The notes below the pieces were generated by a model. The model was not told the DNA's origin and searched no databases. It worked only from the letters and a program-made list of their open reading frames with translations. Below are positions 58,172 through 64,000 of a stretch of DNA of 64,000 nucleotides, in pieces. The DNA is from Hymenobacter aerilatus. Lineage in GTDB: Bacteria > Bacteroidota > Bacteroidia > Cytophagales > Hymenobacteraceae. The DNA lies in assembly GCF_022921095.1 (NCBI RefSeq), contig NZ_CP095054.1:62001-126000 (forward strand), read 5' to 3'. The position numbers were made by a program, and so were the translations under genes. Within the stretch, counting starts at the first letter, position 1; every line of letters starts with the position of its first letter.

Positions 58172-59578
58172 CTATTCGGACAGTAAAGCGGGTTCACCGT
58201 CAGCGGCTTTAGGTGCCACGATTACCCGCGAAAACTTTTTGCCCGCTGGGTTCAGCTCGCCGCCCGCGATGCGCTGCACCGGCCCCAGCGCTTGGCCCAT
58301 AGCCCCGCCTTTGGCGTCGGTGCGCACGGTGGTCAGGGCGTAGTCGCGCGCGTAGGGCGCTTTGGTGCCGCTGGTCAGGAAGATGTCGTAGTCGGTGTTC
58401 GGCGTCAGGCCGCGCAGGGCGAAGGTGGCCAAATCCACCAGCCCTTCCGAGCGCAGCGTCATGGTGCCGGTGGCGGGGCCAGCGGTGGGCGGCTTGAGCG
58501 TCCGCACCACGGCGGGCTGGTCCACCAGCTGCTGGCCCAAGCCGGTGGCGGCGGCCGCGCCGGCGGGCACGGCGTTGGGCACGTACATCAGCGCCATCGG
58601 GGCCTGGCCTACCTTGATTTTGGCCAGCACCCGGTTGCTGGCCGTGCTGACGGCCACGGCGGAGTCGCCGTTTTCCAGGCCCACGTACATCCGGCTGCCG
58701 TCGCCCGAAGGCCAGATGCCGTGCGGATTAGCCCCCACCGGAATGGTCGCCAGCTGCTGGAAGCCCGGGGCGCGGCTGTACACCTTCACTACGTCCTCGC
58801 CGCCTACGGTCACGTAGGCCAGCTTGCCGGCCGCCACATCCACCGTGGCCACGTGGTTGGTGACGGGGCCGGTGGTGAGCACGCCGCTGATGGTGAGCGT
58901 CTTGGTATCCAGCACCGACACCTTGCCCACATCCTTGTGGGTGAACCAGATTTGCTGGCCGTCTTTGGTGGGGAAGATGTTGGGCGAGAAGGGGCTCACC
59001 ACCGGCACCTTTTTGATGACTTTGTAAGTGGCCACGTCCACCACGGCCAGCTCGGGCGAGAAGCTGGAGCACACAAAGGCGCGCTTGCCATCGGGGCTGA
59101 AGGCAATCTGGCCGGGGCCGTTGGGCACGGGCACACGGCGGGTTTCGCGCATCGTGGCCACGTCAATCACCGATAGGTAGTCCTCGCCGCGCACCGTTAT
59201 CCAGGCCTCCTTGCCATCGGGCCGGAAGGTGGCTTCGTGCGGGGCCCGCCCCACGTACACACTGCCCCGGATGGCGTTAGTGGCCGTCTCGATGAAGGTC
59301 ACGTTGTTGGAGCCCACCGACACCACGGCCAGCAGCTTATGGTCGGACGAAGCACCCAGGCCGTGTACCAGCGCCTGCCCCTTGTAGAGCGCCGAGAGCA
59401 AGTCGGGCTGCGGCTTACCCAGAATAATCTGGCCCAGCAGCTTGTTATCCATGGGGTCGATAACCGAGACGGTGTTGGAAATCTGGTCGGCGGTGTACAC
59501 CCGGTCGCGGTGGCTGACGACCTGAGCCGCCGCCACGCTGGAAATGAGCAGCAGGCCGGGGAGGAGAGGGAATTTCAT
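58172..59578 (-). CDS. Secreted YVTN-type beta-propeller protein
   Basis: 468 residues from ATG 59578 with a cleavable signal peptide (LLPGLLLISSVAAAQ). Propeller blades read VYTADQISNTVSVIDPMDNKL, HEATFRPDGKEAWITVRGEDYLSVIDV and IAFSPDGKRAFVCSS, then KVPVVSPFSPNIFPTKDGQQIWFTH. It is clearly related to the lipoprotein at 55251 along its whole length but lacks the lipobox Cys. A C-terminal beta domain (about residues 370-468) differs from that of its paralogue. Confidence 0.8.
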   Translation of the reverse strand: MKFPLLPGLLLISSVAAAQVVSHRDRVYTADQISNTVSVIDPMDNKLLGQIILGKPQPDLLSALYKGQALVHGLGASSDHKLLAVVSVGSNNVTFIETATNAIRGSVYVGRAPHEATFRPDGKEAWITVRGEDYLSVIDVATMRETRRVPVPNGPGQIAFSPDGKRAFVCSSFSPELAVVDVATYKVIKKVPVVSPFSPNIFPTKDGQQIWFTHKDVGKVSVLDTKTLTISGVLTTGPVTNHVATVDVAAGKLAYVTVGGEDVVKVYSRAPGFQQLATIPVGANPHGIWPSGDGSRMYVGLENGDSAVAVSTASNRVLAKIKVGQAPMALMYVPNAVPAGAAAATGLGQQLVDQPAVVRTLKPPTAGPATGTMTLRSEGLVDLATFALRGLTPNTDYDIFLTSGTKAPYARDYALTTVRTDAKGGAMGQALGPVQRIAGGELNPAGKKFSRVIVAPKAADGEPALLSE

Positions 59579-59597
59579 GGGATAGGGAAAAAAGAAC

Positions 59598-59691
59598 GTC
59601 ATGCTGAACGAAGTCGCAGCATCGCTACCTCTTTACTAATCAACACTTCTTCAACGAAGCGGTAGCGATGCTGCGACAAGCTCAGCATGAC
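59598..59691. repeat. Long interrupted palindrome, REP/MITE-like
   Basis: GTCATGCTGA and GTCGCAGCATCGCTACC (59598-59629) pair exactly with GGTAGCGATGCTGCGAC and TCAGCATGAC (59661-59691), leaving a small internal loop and a 31-nt loop. It lies between two minus-strand genes. It may act as a terminator or be a dispersed mobile repeat. Confidence 0.6.
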
Positions 59692-59711
59692 GGTTTAAAC
59701 GGAATTAGGTA

Positions 59712-60167
59712 CTATTTGCCAGGATTCTGCGTGCCCACGGGGTGCTGTTTCAGCCAGGCAGCCATCTGCTGAATCTCGACCTGCTGCTCGGCGATGATGC
59801 TTTGGGCCAGGCGGCGCAGGGCGGGGTCCTTGCCGTACAGCAACTGCAGACGGGCCATGTCCACGGCCCCCTGGTGGTGGGGCAGCATCATGGCCGCGAA
59901 GCTGGCGTCGATGTCGTCGGGGCGGGCCCCCTCCATGCGGCGCATGCCCTCGTCCATCACCACCATCACCGAATCCATGCCGTGCTGGAAGGCGGCGACC
60001 GGGGTGCCGGGCGCGGCTGTGTGGTCCATCTTCAGGCCGGTCATGCCCGTCATGGAGTGGGTCGTGCCCGGCATTGATGTAGTACCAGCCGGGGTATGGT
60101 GTTGGGCGCGGGCCGTCGCGACTCCGCCGAAGGTGAAGGCCAGCAAAAAGAGGAAGGGTTTGGTCAT
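59712..60167 (-). CDS. Secreted DUF305 protein
   Basis: 151 residues from ATG 60167 with a signal peptide (FLLAFTFGGVATARA). A Met/His/Thr-rich stretch (TSMPGTTHSMTGMTG) is followed by one DUF305 unit: FAAMMLPHHQGAVDMARLQLLYGKDPALRRLAQSII. It is a single-unit relative of the tandem DUF305 lipoprotein at 484. Probably binds metal outside the cytoplasm; the adjoining two-component genes may control it. Confidence 0.82.
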   Translation of the reverse strand: MTKPFLFLLAFTFGGVATARAQHHTPAGTTSMPGTTHSMTGMTGLKMDHTAAPGTPVAAFQHGMDSVMVVMDEGMRRMEGARPDDIDASFAAMMLPHHQGAVDMARLQLLYGKDPALRRLAQSIIAEQQVEIQQMAAWLKQHPVGTQNPGK

Positions 60168-60296
60168 GTCGTGCGCTGTTGCCGTCCCATGAGTGGGGGG
60201 CTGGTGCACTAACGGGCAACTTCCAAAAATGAACGCCCGACACGGGCCAACTGGACCTATCCCGGGGTGAACTGGCCTTCCAGGTTCCGGGCCGGC

Positions 60297-61076
60297 TCAG
60301 GCAAATCGCTTGAGCAGCTGCTGTACGCCGGCGCTGTAGCTGCGCGAGGAGGTGACGTGCTGGCCGTTGGCCATGCGAAACAGGTACTCGCCGTGCGACC
60401 AGTGCCTGAAGTCCACGATGTGGGCCGGGTTGACGATGCACGAGCGGTGGATGCGCAGGAACACGGCCGGGTCGAGCCGCTCGGCCAGCTGGCCCAGGGC
60501 CGTGCGCAGCGGGTAGTGCCGGCCGGCCGCGTGTAGCTGCACGCCGTTGCCGCTGGCCTCGAAGTAGCACACCTCGGCGGCCGGCACGAAGAAGCTGCGC
60601 TCCGGCAGCTTCACCAGGAACTGGTCCTGGTAGTCAGCTGCCGGGGCGGTCCAGCTGTGCAGCAGGGCCTCCAGCTCGGGGACGCGGGCCTGGTACTGGC
60701 GCAGGCGTAGCTGCTGCTGCACCCGGCGTACGCAGTCGGCAAACCGGTCGGGGTCCAGCGGTTTGAGCAGGTAATCGACAGCGTGGAGCGCGAAGGCCTG
60801 CACCGCGTACTGGTCGTAGGCCGTCACGAACACCACCAGCGGGAGCGGCTGGCCGGCTTCCCGCAGCCGGCCCAGCACCTGCACGCCATCGAGGTCGGGC
60901 ATTTGCACATCGAGAAAGACGACGTCGTACGCGCCGGTTTGCAGGGCGGCCAAGGCTTCGGTGCCGTTCGCGGCTTCGCCCGTCACGGTCAGCGCCGGAA
61001 AATCGGCCAGCAGCTCCCGCAGCAGGCTGCGCGCCAGCGGCTCGTCGTCGACCAGCAGCGTGCGGATGGGCCTCAT
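60297..61076 (-). CDS. LytTR-family response regulator
   Basis: 259 residues from ATG 61076. The receiver domain (residues 1-120) has the acidic pair in LLVDDEPLA, the phospho-acceptor Asp56 in FLDVQMPDLDG, and VTAYDQYAVQAF. The C-terminal LytTR DNA-binding domain runs from about 155 (FLVKLPERSFFVPAAEVCYFEASGN...FLRIHRSCIVNPAHI). Its start overlaps the stop of the kinase gene by 4 bp, so both are made together. Confidence 0.93.
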   Translation of the reverse strand: MRPIRTLLVDDEPLARSLLRELLADFPALTVTGEAANGTEALAALQTGAYDVVFLDVQMPDLDGVQVLGRLREAGQPLPLVVFVTAYDQYAVQAFALHAVDYLLKPLDPDRFADCVRRVQQQLRLRQYQARVPELEALLHSWTAPAADYQDQFLVKLPERSFFVPAAEVCYFEASGNGVQLHAAGRHYPLRTALGQLAERLDPAVFLRIHRSCIVNPAHIVDFRHWSHGEYLFRMANGQHVTSSRSYSAGVQQLLKRFA

Positions 61077-62185
61077 GCGGATAGATGCGTAACCCCGGCC
61101 GCTGCCAGCCGGAACGGGATGGACAGGCGCAGGCAGTAGCCGCACGCCGGGGCCGACTCCACCGCCAGGGCGTAGTCTGGGCCGTAGAGCGTAGTCAGGC
61201 GGCTTTCCAGGTTGCGCAGGCCGATGCCCCGGGCGGCGGTATCGGCCGCGCCCTGGCCGTTGTCGTGCACTTGCAGCACGAGTCGGTCGCCCTGTTTTTC
61301 GGCCCGCACGGCCAGCTCGCCGGCCCCGGCGCGGGGCGCCAGGCCGTGGCGCACGGCGTTTTCCACCACCGGCTGCAGCAGCAGGGCAGGCAGCAGCGCG
61401 CCCTCGGTATCGGGGGCGATGTCGTAGCGCACGGCTAGCCGGTCGGGGAAGCGGGTTTGCTCGATTTCGAGGTAGAGGCGCGTGAGGCGCAGCTCCTGTT
61501 CCAGGGTCACCTCCTGCTCGTCGGTGCCTTCCAGCACCAGCCGCAGAAACTGGCTGAGCTGGGCCAACATGCGCCGGGCGGCCTTCACGTCCTGGGTCAT
61601 CAGGGCTGAGACGGCGTTCATCGAGTTGAAGAGAAAGTGCGGCTGAAGCTGCATTTTCAGGGCCTGCAGCTGGGCCTGCACCAGCTGGGTTTCGAGCTGG
61701 GCGGCCCGCACCCGGCCTTCGCGGTACCGCTCGCGGTACTGCACGGCGTAGGCGATGCACAGCAGCATCCAGTAGATGGGCACCCAGTTGTTGGCATTGG
61801 CCACAACGGTATGCAGGGAGAAGCCGCCCGGCGTGGCCCCGCTGCCGTGCATCACGGCGGCGTAGCCCAGGCGGTACACCAGGGTCAGGACGTAGCTAGC
61901 CGCCGCGTGGGCCAGCAGGTGCCAGAGGCGGTGCCGGCGTTCGGTGAGGTTGAAGCGGGCCGCCAGGGCGAACACCACTGGCGTGAGCAGGCCCCAAATC
62001 AGGCCGTGCAACAGCCGCCCGCCCAGGGCCTCGCGCCAGTCAGTGGGCGTGCCGGCCGAGAGGTTCTGCACAAAAATCAGCAGCACCATGAACCCGCTGA
62101 ACAGCAGCCACGCCAGGGCAATGGTGGAGCCGCTCACCAGGGGCGGAGATAGTTGCCGTTCCAGGGGCCGTGCGGTCGTACTCAT
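61073..62185 (-). CDS. LytS-type sensor histidine kinase
   Basis: 370 residues. Four membrane helices occupy residues 15-150, with no large extracellular domain. A short coiled coil leads to the His_kinase domain with H-box QLQPHFLFNSMNAVSALM, then N-box PVVENAVRHGL and the ATP-binding GIGLRNLESRL. It pairs with the LytTR regulator through a 4-bp gene overlap. The signal sensed is unknown. Confidence 0.92.
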   Translation of the reverse strand: MSTTARPLERQLSPPLVSGSTIALAWLLFSGFMVLLIFVQNLSAGTPTDWREALGGRLLHGLIWGLLTPVVFALAARFNLTERRHRLWHLLAHAAASYVLTLVYRLGYAAVMHGSGATPGGFSLHTVVANANNWVPIYWMLLCIAYAVQYRERYREGRVRAAQLETQLVQAQLQALKMQLQPHFLFNSMNAVSALMTQDVKAARRMLAQLSQFLRLVLEGTDEQEVTLEQELRLTRLYLEIEQTRFPDRLAVRYDIAPDTEGALLPALLLQPVVENAVRHGLAPRAGAGELAVRAEKQGDRLVLQVHDNGQGAADTAARGIGLRNLESRLTTLYGPDYALAVESAPACGYCLRLSIPFRLAAAGVTHLSA

Positions 62186-62343
62186 GCGCTTTAAAGGTAG
62201 CGAAACCCGCCGCCGCCGCGCTGGCCTGGCCTCCAGGATGGCCTTTTTAGCGGGTCAACGGGCCTTCGGGTCAGCATCGGAGAAAATGATTTCAGCCAAA
62301 GCAGGCAGGACAGTGCCTGAATAGATACGGAAAAAGGCGGTCC

Positions 62344-62742
62344 TAATAGGCGGGCGAAATGCGTCACTTGCTGGCGCACGGCGGCTTCGACCTGCTCGAA
62401 GGGCGGAACCCCGAATTGCTGCAGAATCTGCTGCTGGTGGTTAAAGCGGGTGACCTTGCCGTAGCGCGTCCACTCCACCGCTCCCAAGTGGTAACGCTGC
62501 TGCACGTACGCCTGGTCAGTCGCCAGGAACCGGTCCACGGGAAAGAAGCACCCCGTCGTCTTGAAGTAGCCGACCTGCAGTACGAAGCCGCCCCGGCTGT
62601 GCGGGGCCAGCAGCGTAGCCAGAGACCGGGTGGCCCAGTCGGGCAACGCAAAGAAGAGCTGCCGCTGGGGCGGATTGAAAACAGGGGGCTGGTCGAAGGC
62701 ACGGCGCTGGGTCGCGTCGAGTAAAAACAAGTAGCGGGCCAT
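62344..62742 (-). pseudogene. Truncated Tn3-family transposase (DUF4158 N-terminus)
   Basis: The first 133 residues (MARYLFLLDATQRRAFDQPP, QRQLFFALPDW, GFVLQVGYFKTTGCFFPVDRF, YHLGAVEWTRYGKV) match the DUF4158 N-terminal region of Tn3 transposases, but after HFARLL the frame loses all likeness and the catalytic part is gone. It differs from the intact transposase at 35726, so it marks a second, decayed Tn3-type element. Confidence 0.7.
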
Positions 62743-62896
62743 GGAGCAGGAAGGAAATCCTAAAAATAGCCAGCTGGCTTGTTCACTAAAACGAAGGTTA
62801 CCCTTTATAAGTACTTACGCCACCGTAAAGTGGTCATCCACGCCCACCGAAAGCCAGCCGCTGCCAAGGCCGCCGATTAACTTTTGTACCAAACTT

Positions 62897-63553
62897 TTAA
62901 CCAAGGCCAATGGTGTCGAGCGTGCGCAGCACTGTCACTAGGCTAGCATCATCGAAAACATGCACATACCCCCGAGTCGGGTCTAGATGTCCTACTGTAA
63001 AGATTTCCAGCTCGCGGGGCTGAGTGGTGGGCCCTTGAGGGTGGCGCTGAAAGTGTGCGTCGCCTACTATACTAGTATCGATGAGTAGGCTACCCATACC
63101 CTCATAAATGGCTTGGCATGCCGCCGATACCCCGTGCGTCACCAGCACCCGATGCACCTTCATATCGGAGGGTGGCGGTAGGGTGGCCCGTAGGGGCCGC
63201 TGGCAAGTCGCATCTTCGTAAATGCGGTTTGGGAACCGTTTCAGCCAGCTTTCTGCTCCCCAGATTTGCGCCGCGCTCTTCCAGATGGCTCTCTTAAAAT
63301 ACCGGCTCCAATTCACCTGCTCGTCCTCGGTAACCGGATAGGCACAATCCTTATCAGAGAAGATGATAACGTGGTTGCCAAATATAACCAACTGGTCACA
63401 CAACTCCTTTCCCACGTTAGCCGGGGGTGTTTTGCCTTCGTCCGTGTACGGATTAGAGTAATTCCAAAGGGAAAGAAAAGAGCGTTGGCAAAGCTGGGCG
63501 AGGTAACGCTCCCCATCAGTAGTGCCGGCAGATGTAGGTGAGGTGGGCATCAC
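62897..63553 (-). CDS. Unknown protein, probably truncated at the C-terminus
   Basis: 218 residues. Text such as FLSLWNYSNPYTDEGKTPP, ELCDQLVIFGNHVIIFSDKDC, NWSRYFKRAIWKSAAQIWGAESWL resembles a Bacteroidota family of unknown, nuclease-like (NERD-type?) proteins, in which the sequence usually continues after the HVFDDASLVTVLRTLDTI motif. Here it stops a few residues later, next to a transposase remnant, so the 3' part was probably lost. Confidence 0.5.
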   Translation of the reverse strand: MMPTSPTSAGTTDGERYLAQLCQRSFLSLWNYSNPYTDEGKTPPANVGKELCDQLVIFGNHVIIFSDKDCAYPVTEDEQVNWSRYFKRAIWKSAAQIWGAESWLKRFPNRIYEDATCQRPLRATLPPPSDMKVHRVLVTHGVSAACQAIYEGMGSLLIDTSIVGDAHFQRHPQGPTTQPRELEIFTVGHLDPTRGYVHVFDDASLVTVLRTLDTIGLG

Positions 63554-63697
63554 AGGTAAATATACAATGCCCTGTTACCAGCCCAGTTAAATTTTGCCCG
63601 CGCTTCTCTTGTCTTTCAGGCAGTTACTGACACCTTTTACAGCTCAACATTTACGTTTATATCGGCTTATCGTTGAAGCCTGTAGCAGCCCACTTAT

Positions 63698-64000
63698 TTA
63701 GTGGCCCGGAAAATTCTCTGCTTTGATGAGCCCGAGACTAAGCAATTTGGGCTGCCTACCGTTGCCGGTGCTCACGTAAGCCAGTTGGCCAACAATGCTG
63801 TTCACGGCCTGCCCGCGCCAAGGAAGTTCGTCCACCGGGCCGGCTTCGGCCCGCTGCTTCAGGTATTCGATTTCCCGCGCTTGGTTGCGTAGGCCGATGG
63901 TGGCCGCGAGTAGGGCAATGCCCTGCTCGACGGTGTCGACAAAATATATCCGGTCCCCTCCCCTGGTAGCAGTACCTCAAACCTGCCGCCCAGCACCTGC
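63698..64000 (-). pseudogene. Partial gene with a frameshift, cut by the window edge
   Basis: On the minus strand one frame reads QVLGGRFEVLLPGEGTGYI from the window edge and another continues FVDTVEQGIALLAATIGL, then RNQAREIEYLKQRAEAG and on to a stop at 63698. The switch falls in the A-run near 63941-63944 (T-run on the coding strand), so one base seems missing: either a real frameshift or a sequencing slip. The protein is not recognised. Confidence 0.45.

Noticed and set aside
61077..61760. Upstream extension of the LytTR regulator frame
   Set aside because: It lies inside the kinase gene in another frame and lacks domains; the receiver domain begins properly at 61076.
1..64000. tRNA, rRNA and riboswitch genes
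   Set aside because: No cloverleaf-like sequences, rRNA stretches or recognisable riboswitch cores were noticed on either strand by eye; a covariance-model search would be needed to exclude them.

Overview
The window looks like part of a large plasmid of a Hymenobacter-like member of the Bacteroidota (Cytophagales). The bulk DNA is GC-rich, several promoters match the Bacteroidota -7 box TAnnTTTG, and the gene families (DUF305 lipoproteins, CPMHPEV heavy-metal domains, LytTR regulators, DUF6122) are typical of that group. The replicon call rests on an iteron origin with a DnaA box and a Rep_3-type initiator at 43.2-44.8 kb. No tRNA, rRNA, ribosomal-protein or partition genes were seen. The genus name is inference.

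Layout. (1) 1-14.3 kb is a copper/heavy-metal resistance block, all on the + strand: secreted metal-binding proteins, a TolC / adaptor / CusA-type RND efflux set, an AraC-type regulator with a degenerate metal-binding domain, a Cys-rich four-helix copper protein, a CopZ-like chaperone, a Met-rich DUF2231 membrane protein and a large multicopper oxidase with a CopB-like beta-barrel tail. (2) 14.3-19.9 kb holds membrane and secreted orphans, then an HTH regulator overlapping a tyrosine recombinase, a two-gene unknown module and a DUF932 protein. Copies of the palindrome TTGCAATTGCAA mark the control regions. (3) 19.9-29.1 kb combines DNA repair and defence: a Schlafen-AlbA_2 protein, umuDC behind a long palindromic operator, an OLD-family nuclease, and an AT-rich three-gene operon that I read as an ABC-three-component (ABC-3C) defence system. 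(4) 29.2-39.2 kb is a topoisomerase I gene cut in two by a 7.3-kb Tn3-family transposon carrying four unknown cargo genes. One cargo pair is paralogous to the module at 17.7-18.4 kb. (5) 39.4-42.4 kb is a run of unrecognised small genes. (6) 42.4-44.8 kb is the origin and rep gene. (7) 44.9-51.2 kb is a 1679-residue STAND NTPase with an N-terminal nuclease-like domain, followed by a possible abortive-infection protein. (8) 51.8-55.2 kb has a LysR regulator, a YeiH-type transporter, a metallo-hydrolase and a DUF202 protein. (9) 55.2-62.2 kb (minus strand) has two beta-propeller proteins flanking a lipoprotein, a DUF305 protein and a LytS/LytTR two-component pair. (10) 62.3-64 kb holds degraded genes: a Tn3 transposase remnant, a probably truncated unknown gene and a frameshifted partial gene.

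How it works together: the left arm should bind copper or silver outside the cytoplasm, oxidise it and pump it out. The centre is an accessory zone where recombinases, transposons and anti-phage systems have accumulated around the replication origin. The best candidates for undescribed biology are the STAND + AbiGi-like pair, the transposon cargo and its recurring two-gene module, and the TTGCAATTGCAA regulon. All calls were made by reading the sequence; no database search was run.
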